Part shown: in pieces, positions 1 to 5,673 of the stretch
Numbering within the stretch: the stretch's first letter is position 1
Layout: each line of letters begins with the position of its first letter
Assembly (NCBI GenBank): GCA_000752035.1
Contig: CCFE01000019.1
Location: forward strand, 1,275 to 7,986
Direction: 5' to 3'
Length of the DNA stretch: 6,712 nt
Source of the DNA: Bacillus rubiinfantis
GTDB lineage: Bacteria > Bacillota > Bacilli > Bacillales > Cytobacillaceae
The notes under the pieces: generated by a model
The model's database searches: none
Seen by the model: only the letters and a program-made list of their open reading frames with translations
What the model was told of the DNA's origin: nothing
Position numbers and translations under genes: made by a program

Positions 1-311
1 CTTATGATGGTTACAAAGCCTATAAATCTAAAAAAAGTTGGAAGTCAGCTGCTTCGGCTGCGGCAATTGGTTTAATTGGTGGATCAAAAATAAAAGCAGC
101 TAAGAAAGCTGGTCATGCTGTATACACATTATCAAAAGGTGGAAAGGTCGTTTATGTAGGAAGAACAAAAAACATTGCTGCGCGAAAATCAGCACATAGA
201 CTTGGTCACCCGGATACAAATTTTAATGTAGTTAAGTCAGGATTAAGCTATGATGTTGCTCGAGGATTGGAACATAGATATTATTTAAAAAGCGGGGGAA
301 ACGTAACTTAA
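1..311 (+). CDS. RHS-type toxin, C-terminal GIY-YIG nuclease-like tip (5' end outside window, tail frameshifted)
   Basis: This is the last 102 codons of an RHS toxin module, the same sequence as the end of the module at 4704-5565. The first whole codon is at 3. After an Ala/Lys-rich linker comes a GIY-YIG-like domain. Its first Tyr lies in AVYTL (123-125) and its second in VVYVGRT (153-155). An Arg in AARKSAH (183-185), a His (195-197) and a Glu in GLEHRYYL (270-272) match the family's catalytic pattern of Tyr, Tyr, Arg, His and Glu. GIY-YIG enzymes cut DNA or sometimes RNA; the target here is unknown. The frame stops early at 309-311, before the Asn-containing final segment usual in this family. 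That segment exists in the -1 frame (see 296-364). The immunity gene follows at 420. The fold assignment is by motif recognition only. Confidence 0.8.
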   Translation, partial: YDGYKAYKSKKSWKSAASAAAIGLIGGSKIKAAKKAGHAVYTLSKGGKVVYVGRTKNIAARKSAHRLGHPDTNFNVVKSGLSYDVARGLEHRYYLKSGGNVT

Positions 312-364
312 GAAATAAAATACGGCCAATTAGCAAAAAAATAAGAAGTATAATCACTATATGA
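296..364 (+). other. Out-of-frame C-terminal tail of the GIY-YIG tip, with slippery-type heptamer at 296-302
   Basis: The toxin frame ends at TAA 309-311, but the -1 frame stays open from 296 to TGA 362-364 and encodes NLRNKIRPISKK followed by a short basic end. LRNKIRPIS resembles the Asn-containing last motif of GIY-YIG toxin tips; the Asn codon is 314-316. One extra base in the G/A run at 294-301 would join the two frames. The junction in this copy reads G GGA AAC (296-302) with GGA and AAC in the toxin frame, which fits the canonical X XXY YYZ pattern for -1 ribosomal slippage. Three explanations compete: a one-base deletion mutation, a homopolymer sequencing error, or programmed frameshifting. 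The first two are more likely. Confidence 0.65.
349..354 (+). promoter_or_regulatory. Possible -10 box ahead of the GIY-YIG immunity gene
   Basis: A perfect TATAAT lies 65 bases before the immunity start, inside the out-of-frame toxin tail. The hexamer 17 bases upstream, CCAATT (326-331), is a poor -35, and there is no extended -10 TG. A private promoter would make sense, because this immunity gene is further from its toxin than the other two in the window. In such AT-rich DNA the match could be chance. Confidence 0.25.
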
Positions 365-419
365 GTGTCTCACGAAAGCATTACAGATAAAATATAAATA
401 GGAAAGGGTATTCTTTAAA

Positions 420-1070
420 ATGGAAAATAAAATTGCACAAATCCATAAGATGTTATTTATGGATAAACATACATTGGATGATGACACTATTGAATTAATT
501 GAAAAAACCATAAAGAAAATATTAGAATACGATAATCGAAGGTTGAATGGAAAGGTTATTACTGGTGTTAAGATTAAATTTAAGGATAGACCAAAGAAGT
601 TCAATAATGTCAAAGCAGGGCAGGTATTTGAGATTTTTAACGATGATATTCTCAAATATTGTTATTGCATAATTGTTTCTGATGTAGATGAAGATATTAT
701 TATAGGTTACTTGGATATCTATTCTAATAATCCTTTGCAAGTAGAGGAAATATTCAATTATATAAAGGAACGGAAATTTGTGTTTTTTGCCAATACTGGA
801 TTAACCGGTATAATAAATAATAGATGGAAATATATAACTGATTATCCGGTGGGAATTTTGTCTAAAGATGAAATATTGAGTATTCCATACCAAATTTTTT
901 TTAATGGTAAATATTATAAAAGTATTGGCGATAGCACTAAAGAAATTCTAGATTGTGATATTATATCCACAGAGGAGGCAGAAAGTATATTTAACCCCTT
1001 AGGGATAGTAGGTGAATTAGAAATACAATCAATTTTAAAAGCAAATTATAAAAAGAAGCTAAACAAATAA
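420..1070 (+). CDS. Presumed immunity protein for the GIY-YIG tip, copy A (Imm26-like?)
   Basis: This is a 216-residue soluble protein with no signal peptide or membrane segment. It lies directly downstream of the toxin tip, the standard position for a cognate immunity gene, so it probably binds and blocks the nuclease in the cytoplasm. An N-terminal helical part (about residues 1-45) precedes an alpha/beta region. There, VKAGQVFEIFNDD (64-76) and the following Tyr/Cys-rich strands resemble the start of Imm26-type immunity proteins; this match is from memory and tentative. The ATG at 420 is supported by the purine run GGAAAGGG at 401-408. It differs from copy B (5674-6324) at residues 143 (Pro here, Ser there) and 145 (Gly here, Glu there), plus two silent sites. 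A terminator follows 10 bases after the stop. Confidence 0.75.
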   Translation: MENKIAQIHKMLFMDKHTLDDDTIELIEKTIKKILEYDNRRLNGKVITGVKIKFKDRPKKFNNVKAGQVFEIFNDDILKYCYCIIVSDVDEDIIIGYLDIYSNNPLQVEEIFNYIKERKFVFFANTGLTGIINNRWKYITDYPVGILSKDEILSIPYQIFFNGKYYKSIGDSTKEILDCDIISTEEAESIFNPLGIVGELEIQSILKANYKKKLNK

Positions 1071-1080
1071 TTTTATTAGG

Positions 1081-1119
1081 GATCTCTGTTTAAATTTTTG
1101 AACAGGGGTCTATTTTTTA
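1081..1119 (+). terminator. Rho-independent terminator after the GIY-YIG immunity gene
   Basis: GATCTCTGTT (1081-1090) pairs with AACAGGGGTC (1101-1110): ten pairs, two of them G-U, around a ten-base AT-rich loop. The T-rich tract TATTTTTTA follows. It closes the toxin/immunity pair and should insulate the next RHS fragment from read-through. Confidence 0.8.
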
Positions 1120-1140
1120 TATACAAAGAGTAAAAAGTTT

Positions 1141-2382
1141 ATGAAATCAATAACTCTAGCCAAAGCACATGACAAGTCGGGAAATATTTTAAAAGTTACA
1201 GACAGACATGGGACAAGCCAGTATGAATATGATGGCAATGAGCAGCTGATAAAGGAAACCTTGCCAGATGGAACAATAAATGAATATCGCTATGACAAAG
1301 TTGGTAACAGGTTAGCATCGATTCAAAATGGAAAAGTAACAAAATTCAGTTATAATGATGGTAACCAGATTATTGCAAAAAATGATACTAATACCTTCAC
1401 GTATGATGCCGACGGGAATGTAAAGAAAGATGATCAGTTCATTTATGAATACAATGATTTAGGTGCGCAGACAAAGGTTTCTACTTTGGCCAATAAAGAA
1501 GTAGCCAAATACGAGTATGATGAAGAAGGACTAAGGACTAAAAAGATTGTCGGAACTAAAACCTATGAGTATTATTATGACGGAGAAGATGATCATCTAG
1601 CCTTAGAAGTAATGAAGGAAAACGACCAAGTCCAGAAATATCGTTATTACCAATGGGATGAAAACGGAAAAGCCGTCGGAATGGTGATACAAGATCAAGA
1701 TAGTTCCGGAAAATGGCGCACCAAAACCTATTATTTCTGGACAAACCAACGCGGTGACGTCACAACGATTATTGACCACACCGGCGCGGAAGTAGGTTCC
1801 TACACATACGATGCGTTTGGTAATGTACTCAGCGAAACAGGGACAATCGCCAAGGAAAACCAAATTCGCTATGCAAGCTATTACTATGACCAAGAAACGA
1901 AGCACTACTATTTGAAAGCAAGATACTACGACCCGCAAAACGGGAACTTCTTGGCGTTAGACCCACATCCAGGGGATGACGATGATCCTGTTTCTCAGAA
2001 TGGGTATACGTATGCAGGGAATAATCCAGTTTCGATGACGGATCCCGATGGGGAATATGCCCAATATATTATTGTTGGAGTAGTAATTGTATATCGTAGT
2101 TATAAACTATACAAAGGCGGAAAAAAAGTTTATAAACTTGTTAGAACAACAAAGAAATATAAAATTAAGCCTAAGAAGAAAAAGAAAAAAAAGAAAGAAA
2201 GAGAGCACAAAGGAACACCGAGGAATAATCAAGCTCAAAATAAACAAGTAGATTCTATTGTTAGTAAACGAAAACTCAATAAAGCTCAAAGAAGAGAACT
2301 CCATGATGCGATTTCTCATAGGAATTATAGTTATAAACAAATCGATGAAATTGCAAAAGATATTAAAGAAGGAAAATGGTAA
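1141..2382 (+). CDS. Orphan RHS/YD-repeat C-terminal module with GTPRNNQAQNKQ-type toxin tip (5' truncated)
   Basis: This 413-residue frame lacks the secretion and long YD-repeat regions of an RHS/WapA protein. YD motifs are clear from about residue 12 (DKSGNILKVTDRHG, then YEYDGN, YRYDKVGN, FTYDADGN, YEYDEEG). The RHS-associated core follows (KARYYDPQNGNF near 260-270), ending at DPDG (301-304). The tip begins with a short hydrophobic stretch (YIIVGVVIVY) and a Lys-rich linker with eight consecutive Lys. It ends in a compact 56-residue domain, GTPRNNQAQNKQ (from 358) and LHDAIS (387-392). I recall that pattern at the ends of other polymorphic toxins but cannot name its activity. The ATG at 1141 has only a weak AAAGAG upstream and follows a terminator, so it is probably not a true start. 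The same fragment begins again at 6395. Confidence 0.85.
   Translation: MKSITLAKAHDKSGNILKVTDRHGTSQYEYDGNEQLIKETLPDGTINEYRYDKVGNRLASIQNGKVTKFSYNDGNQIIAKNDTNTFTYDADGNVKKDDQFIYEYNDLGAQTKVSTLANKEVAKYEYDEEGLRTKKIVGTKTYEYYYDGEDDHLALEVMKENDQVQKYRYYQWDENGKAVGMVIQDQDSSGKWRTKTYYFWTNQRGDVTTIIDHTGAEVGSYTYDAFGNVLSETGTIAKENQIRYASYYYDQETKHYYLKARYYDPQNGNFLALDPHPGDDDDPVSQNGYTYAGNNPVSMTDPDGEYAQYIIVGVVIVYRSYKLYKGGKKVYKLVRTTKKYKIKPKKKKKKKKEREHKGTPRNNQAQNKQVDSIVSKRKLNKAQRRELHDAISHRNYSYKQIDEIAKDIKEGKW
1539..2052 (+). repeat. Shared RHS core block, member 1
   Basis: This part of the core is homologous to 3072-3585 and 4704-5217, starting at KKIVGTKTYE and ending at DPDG. Nucleotide similarity stays high to just before DPDG and then drops completely, marking the core/tip boundary. 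The block 1891-1955 (65 bases) is identical to 3424-3488. Such blocks can serve as recombination arms for exchanging toxin tips. Confidence 0.9.
2173..2196 (+). other. Lysine-coding A-rich tract containing A AAA AAG
   Basis: Eight Lys codons in a row lie in the linker between core and tip domain. AAA AAA AAG at 2185-2193 contains the heptamer A AAA AAG (2187-2193) in the toxin reading phase, the sequence known for efficient -1 slippage in bacteria. A -1 shift would reach TAA within about a dozen codons and drop the toxic domain. This may simply be a basic linker. Confidence 0.4.
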
Positions 2383-2398
2383 AAGGAAGTGATTGAGT

Positions 2399-2914
2399 AT
2401 GAAATATGAAATTGAAAAAAGATTAACGCAAATTTTGGGCCTGCCATTTCAAATTGCGGGAAGGTCATCTAATATGGTTTGGTTTGGCTTTGGAGATTAC
2501 TTTATTTTAAAAGATAAGTTAGGGGAGAAATCAGTAACTAAATATACTATTAATGTACAATGCAGTTGGAGAATATGTTCTAATGAAAAAATCTTAATTG
2601 CATCTAAGGATATTTATATACCTAGTTCCGAATGGTATGAAGAAAATGATGAAGATAATGATTTTGATTGGGATATTATTGGCAACAATAGGTGTGATGA
2701 ATTATTTGTTAAATTTAATGAAACTAATCAATCATGTGGTATCGTTGATTCAGTTCTTGCCGATAGTTATGGTGGTGTAAAAATATTTTTAAATAATGAG
2801 CTTCATATTGAAATATTTCCAGACGAATCAACTGAAAATGAACATTGGAGATTATTTACACCCGGAAATGTAGAATCACATTTTGTGGTTACTGGTTTAG
2901 GAATTGAATCATAA
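2399..2914 (+). CDS. Presumed immunity protein for the GTPRNNQAQNKQ tip
   Basis: The protein has 171 residues, is acidic, and has no signal or membrane segment. ATG 2399 is preferred over the in-frame TTG at 2393. AAAGGAAG (2382-2389) lies 9 bases before the ATG but only 3 before the TTG. The gap to the toxin stop is 16 bases, so the pair is co-transcribed and probably translationally coupled. Visible motifs are NMVWFGFG (25-32), NVQCSWRI (52-59), an acidic stretch with WYEENDEDNDFDWD, and a C-terminal EHWRLFTP ... HFVVTGLGIE. I recall this pattern in uncharacterised proteins next to polymorphic toxins, without a firm family name. Immunity function is inferred from position, size and acidity opposite a strongly basic toxin tip. 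Confidence 0.75.
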   Translation: MKYEIEKRLTQILGLPFQIAGRSSNMVWFGFGDYFILKDKLGEKSVTKYTINVQCSWRICSNEKILIASKDIYIPSSEWYEENDEDNDFDWDIIGNNRCDELFVKFNETNQSCGIVDSVLADSYGGVKIFLNNELHIEIFPDESTENEHWRLFTPGNVESHFVVTGLGIES

Positions 2915-2937
2915 TTTTAATAAGTAGTTGTAGACAG

Positions 2938-2974
2938 GGTGGGACAGGTTGCTTGTCCCACCATTTATTTATAA
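2938..2974 (+). terminator. Rho-independent terminator after the second immunity gene
   Basis: GGTGGGACAGG (2938-2948) pairs with CTTGTCCCACC (2952-2962) over 11 pairs, one of them G-U, with a three-base loop. ATTTATTTATAA follows. It is a strong GC-rich hairpin in AT-rich surroundings, 23 bases after the stop codon. Confidence 0.85.
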
Positions 2975-3000
2975 TAAGGATTAAATATCTGAAAGATTAG

Positions 3001-3906
3001 GTGCCTATCTCCGCTTCCTTGGTAAGTAAAGAAATAGCCAAATTCGAGTACGATGAAGAAGGTTTAAGAACGAAAAAAATTGTCAGAACCAAAACCTATG
3101 AGGTCTATTATGACGGAAAAAATAATAATTTAGCGCTGAAGGCAACAAAAGAAAACAACCAAGTTCAGAGATATCGCTATTACCAATGGGATGAAAACGG
3201 AAAAGCCGTAGGAATGGTAATAAAAGATAAAAATCAATCTGGAAATTGGCAAACCAAAACCTATTATTTCTGGACAAATCAACGTGGTGATGTAACAACC
3301 ATCGTAGATAAGACTGGTGCGGAATTAGGATCTTATACGTATGATGCTTATGGCAATGTTTTGAGTGAAACTGGAACAATTGCCAAGGAAAATCCTATCC
3401 GCTATGCAAGCTATTATTATGATCAAGAAACGAAGCACTACTATTTGAAAGCAAGATACTACGACCCGCAAAACGGGAACTTCTTGGCATTAGATCCGCA
3501 CCCAGGAGATGACGATGACCCGGTTTCCCAGAATGGGTATACGTATGCGAATAATAATCCGGTAACAACAGTGGATCCAGATGGAAATCGAGGAATAGTA
3601 CCTGTGCTACTTAAAGTTTTGAAAAAATCGGGGAAAAAGGGTTGGAAATCAGTAAAAAAGGCTTGGAAAAAACGAAAATGGACCATACAAGGTCCCGATA
3701 AACGTAGTGGAAGAATCTTTGCAATCGTAAACAGAAGAAAAAAGGCAAATAAAAATACTGATTCTAGGTTATTTGCCCTTGATAATCATCAAATACGTGA
3801 AAATAAAAAGCGTACCAAAACGAAAATTCTACATTTTCATTGGAAATATAAAAAAAATAAACATTATTTTATTTATCCTACTAGAAAAAATGTGGAATGG
3901 GAATAA
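3001..3906 (+). CDS. Orphan RHS C-terminal module with basic LHFHW-type toxin tip (5' truncated)
   Basis: The 301-codon frame opens at a GTG directly after an in-frame TAG (2998-3000), without a convincing ribosome binding site. Homology to the 1141 module begins only near 3010 (SKEIAKFEYDEEG), so this looks like a truncated fragment rather than a gene with its own start. The RHS core runs to DPDG (192-195). The 106-residue tip is very basic, opening with a Lys/Trp-rich linker (KKSGKKGWKSVKKAWKKRKW). GPDKRSGRIFAIV, RLFALDNHQI and KILHFHW (His 278 and 280) follow. The LD-x-H plus LHxH pattern reminds me loosely of other RHS tips, and the histidines could be catalytic, perhaps in an RNase, but the family and activity are not established. 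Its immunity gene starts 11 bases after the stop. Confidence 0.8.
   Translation: MPISASLVSKEIAKFEYDEEGLRTKKIVRTKTYEVYYDGKNNNLALKATKENNQVQRYRYYQWDENGKAVGMVIKDKNQSGNWQTKTYYFWTNQRGDVTTIVDKTGAELGSYTYDAYGNVLSETGTIAKENPIRYASYYYDQETKHYYLKARYYDPQNGNFLALDPHPGDDDDPVSQNGYTYANNNPVTTVDPDGNRGIVPVLLKVLKKSGKKGWKSVKKAWKKRKWTIQGPDKRSGRIFAIVNRRKKANKNTDSRLFALDNHQIRENKKRTKTKILHFHWKYKKNKHYFIYPTRKNVEWE
3072..3585 (+). repeat. Shared RHS core block, member 2 (mosaic)
   Basis: This block is homologous to 1539-2052 and 4704-5217. Its 5' part matches member 3: 3344-3428 is identical to 4976-5060 over 85 bases. Immediately downstream it matches member 1: 3424-3488 is identical to 1891-1955 over 65 bases, where member 3 has many silent differences. 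This mosaic pattern is explained in the findings. Confidence 0.9.
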
Positions 3907-3917
3907 GGGGGGAAATC

Positions 3918-4490
3918 ATGAGCCAGTTAGAATTTAATAAAATTCAGTCCCTTAATGTTAAGGAGCAAGGGTATATCATCGAAAACTATTCGAATATATT
4001 TGAGGCATATTTTGCTGACAATGATCAAGAAGCCTTAGTGGCATTATTAAAAAATGATATAAAAAAAGCGGTAATTTCAATAAAAGAATTTGGGATTGAT
4101 GAAATTGAAGGATATTTAAAAAAGGAATTGATAGAATATGAAATTTTTAGTCCCAATCATAAGAATATCTATTTGATTGCTCACTCCTTTTCAGAGAACC
4201 ATATTTGTAAAATTGTGGACTATTTTTATCAAGTCGGCTCAATAAATGGAATTGCTTTATTATGTTTAGGTGATAGTATTTCTGTTGAATTTGAGAAGGT
4301 AAAAAAAAATAGTATAATAAAATTATTTGAAGGAGAAACTTGGATACCAAAATGTAAGTTGTCAAAAAATTCAGGGTGTGTATTTTTAACATTTGATGGA
4401 GCATCATTAGTGATTGTTGAAAATGGAAATAATATTTTTAAAGAGAACAAATCGAAAAAATACTGGATGTATAAAGGAATAAATGAATAA
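3918..4490 (+). CDS. Presumed immunity protein for the LHFHW tip
   Basis: The protein has 190 residues. ATG 3918 is chosen because AAGGGGGG (3905-3912) lies 5 bases upstream. An in-frame ATG at 3897 would overlap the toxin end and put this Shine-Dalgarno inside the coding region. No family is recognised. The protein looks soluble. A helical acidic N-terminal half carries NYSNIFEAYFADNDQEALVA near residues 22-41. It is followed by strand-rich segments (KNIYLIAHSF, GIALLCLGDSISVEF, SGCVFLTFDGASLVIVENG) and a Lys-rich end. Its position 11 bases behind a toxin tip, its size and its AT-rich composition fit an immunity gene. It may be a family without a name. Confidence 0.7.
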   Translation: MSQLEFNKIQSLNVKEQGYIIENYSNIFEAYFADNDQEALVALLKNDIKKAVISIKEFGIDEIEGYLKKELIEYEIFSPNHKNIYLIAHSFSENHICKIVDYFYQVGSINGIALLCLGDSISVEFEKVKKNSIIKLFEGETWIPKCKLSKNSGCVFLTFDGASLVIVENGNNIFKENKSKKYWMYKGINE

Positions 4491-4690
4491 TCATTCCCGG
4501 GTAATTTAGATGGGTTTCCAAAATCTACTTGGTAAAGTAGCATTACTTTGACCAATTGGAATGATGGAACCTAACAGAACTTCAATTAACATGTGAGTAT
4601 TCGGTATCGTTTGTTTTATTAACGTAGTGAATTCTAAGTACACTACGGTTTCGAAATTGTGGAGAGAAGTGTAATTACTTCTCTTTTTTT
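4491..4690. other. Non-coding spacer with several hairpins
   Basis: There is no credible gene here on either strand. It contains a bulged stem GGT/AAAGTA against TACTTT/ACC at 4532-4552, an 8-base palindrome CCAATTGG (4551-4558), a perfect 7-pair stem CGTAGTG/CACTACG (4623-4629 with 4641-4647) and the terminator at 4663-4690. It is about twice as long as the other two inter-module spacers. It could hold a decayed cassette or a small RNA, but nothing proves either. Confidence 0.5.
4663..4690 (+). terminator. Rho-independent terminator of the third pair
   Basis: AGAGAAGT (4663-4670) pairs perfectly with ACTTCTCT (4677-4684) around GTAATT, followed by an unbroken T run to 4690. It lies 173 bases after the stop of the immunity gene, unusually far. 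The transcript would carry a long 3' untranslated region with the hairpins listed for 4491-4690. Confidence 0.8.
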
Positions 4691-4693
4691 ATC

Positions 4694-4707
4694 TTTTGTA
4701 TACAAAA
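4694..4707. repeat. Perfect 14-bp palindrome at the module junction
   Basis: TTTTGTATACAAAA reads the same on both strands. It lies 3 bases after the terminator T run and touches the first base of RHS homology at about 4704. A related TATATACAAAG lies at the equivalent junction near 1117-1128. It could be an operator, a recombination junction or chance AT-rich symmetry. Confidence 0.4.
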
Positions 4708-5217
4708 AAGATTATTGATACAAAAACTAATGAGTACTATTCCCAACGGAGAAGATGCTAATTTAGTGCAAGAGGTTACAAAAGAAAACAACCAAGATCA
4801 GAGATATCGCTATTACCAATGGGATGAAAACGGAAAAGCCGTAGGAATGGTAATAAAGATAAAGATCAATCTGGAAATTGGCAAACCAAAACCTATTATT
4901 TTTGGACAAATCAACGTGGTGATGTTACAACCATCGTAGATAAGACTGGTGCGGAGTTAGGAGCTTATATGTATAATGCTTATGGCAATGTTTTGAGTGA
5001 AACTGGAACAATTGCCAAGGAAAATCCTATCCGCTATGCAAGCTATTATTATGATCAAGAGACGAAGCATTACTATTTGAAGGCAAGGTATTATGACCCG
5101 CAGAATGGAAACTTTTTGGCGTTAGACCCGCATCCGGGTGATGACGATGATCCAGTTTCTCAGAATGGGTATACGTATGCGGGGAATAGCCCTATATCTT
5201 CTGTAGATCCGGATGGT
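4704..5217 (+). repeat. Shared RHS core block, member 3
   Basis: This is the shortest core fragment. It is homologous to 1539-2052 and 3072-3585 and ends at the same DPDG boundary. It is closest to member 2 up to about 5060 and distinct in silent sites from there to the boundary. It carries the CCC and A-run frameshifts. Confidence 0.9.
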
Positions 5218-5565
5218 GATTATTTTTGGTTAGCCGTAAGTGTAGGTGTTGCAGCTTATGATGGTTACAAAGCCTATAAATCTAAAAAAAGTTGGAAGTC
5301 AGCTGCTTCGGCTGCGGCAATTGGTTTAATTGGTGGATCAAAAATAAAAGCAGCTAAGAAAGCTGGTCATGCTGTATACACATTATCAAAAGGTGGAAAG
5401 GTCGTTTATGTAGGAAGAACAAAAAACATTGCTGCGCGAAAATCAGCACATAGACTTGGTCACCCGGATACAAATTTTAATGTAGTTAAGTCAGGATTAA
5501 GCTATGATGTTGCTCGAGGATTGGAACATAGATATTATTTAAAAAGCGGGGGGAACGTAACTTAA
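4704..5565 (+). pseudogene. Frameshifted orphan RHS module with GIY-YIG nuclease-like tip (second copy)
   Basis: Homology to the RHS core starts near 4704 (KKIIDTKTNEYY, matching KKIVGTKTYEYY of the 1141 module). It is broken three times. Relative to the other modules, one base is extra in the CCC run at 4742-4744. One A is missing at 4855-4857, where the 3001 module reads ATA AAA GAT. The toxin tail is then out of frame near 5548-5555. From 4858 the core runs in one frame (DKDQSGNWQTKTYY ... RYYDPQNGNF) to DPDG (5206-5217). A 115-codon tip to TAA 5563-5565 follows. Its catalytic-type residues are Tyr 5377-5379, Tyr 5407-5409, Arg 5437-5439, His 5449-5451 and Glu 5524-5526. No start codon or ribosome binding site suits the core frame. 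It is probably a silent or decaying cassette; homopolymer sequencing errors are the alternative. Confidence 0.8.
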
Positions 5566-5618
5566 GAAATAAAATACGGCCAATTAGCAAAAAAATAAGA
5601 AGTATAATCACTATATGA
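5550..5618 (+). other. Out-of-frame GIY-YIG tail, second copy
   Basis: The same -1 open tail as in copy A ends at TGA 5616-5618. Here the junction reads G GGG AAC, not G GGA AAC, because of the A/G difference at 5553. The A-site pairing after a -1 slip would be poorer. The toxin still ends at 5563-5565, so both copies share the frame break despite the substitution at the junction. Confidence 0.6.
5603..5608 (+). promoter_or_regulatory. Possible -10 box, second copy
   Basis: TATAAT here is identical to that at 349-354, with the same weak -35 (CCAATT). It lies 65 bases before the second immunity gene copy. Its presence in both copies adds no independent support, since the repeat is nearly identical. 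Confidence 0.22.
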
Positions 5619-5673
5619 GTGTCTCACGAAAGCATTACAGATAAAATATAAATAGGAAAGGGTATTCTTTAAA

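Larger units (their letters stand above)
1..1458. repeat. Large direct repeat, copy A (partial; period 5254 bp)
   Basis: This stretch aligns without gaps to 5255-6712 at a constant offset of 5254. Reading both copies base by base, I find five differences, all transitions: 299 A/G, 638 T/C, 846 C/T, 853 G/A and 974 G/A (copy A/copy B). It covers the GIY-YIG toxin tail, its immunity gene, the terminator and the first 318 bases of the next RHS fragment. Both copies run off the window, so the true repeat ends are not visible. The differences argue against one locus simply being read twice, although a collapsed or mis-joined assembly cannot be excluded from sequence alone. Confidence 0.97.

Noticed and set aside
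308..655. Reverse-strand open frame of 115 codons, repeated at 5562-5909
   Set aside because: It lies opposite the immunity gene, has no ribosome binding site, and is Leu/Ile/Phe/Ser-rich as expected for the complement of AT-rich coding sequence.
1098..1125. TTGAAC and TATACA spaced 16 bases, as a promoter for the 1141 fragment
   Set aside because: Only four of six matches in each box, and both overlap the terminator hairpin and T tract.
2598..2780. Second forward frame inside the 2399 gene
   Set aside because: It is fully contained in a gene with a good start and motifs, and no ribosome binding site precedes it.
2970..2975. TATAAT just after the second terminator, as a promoter for the 3001 fragment
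   Set aside because: No acceptable -35 at 16-18 bases, since that space is the terminator stem. It is probably part of the T-rich tail.
4229..4555. Reverse-strand open frame of 108 codons over the third immunity gene
   Set aside because: It is antisense to a well-supported gene, with no start signal and a composition typical of a shadow frame.
4715..4939. A stand-alone 74-residue protein starting at 4715
   Set aside because: Its middle is RHS core sequence and its last part is that core read out of frame after the A-run deletion, so it belongs to the broken module at 4704-5565.
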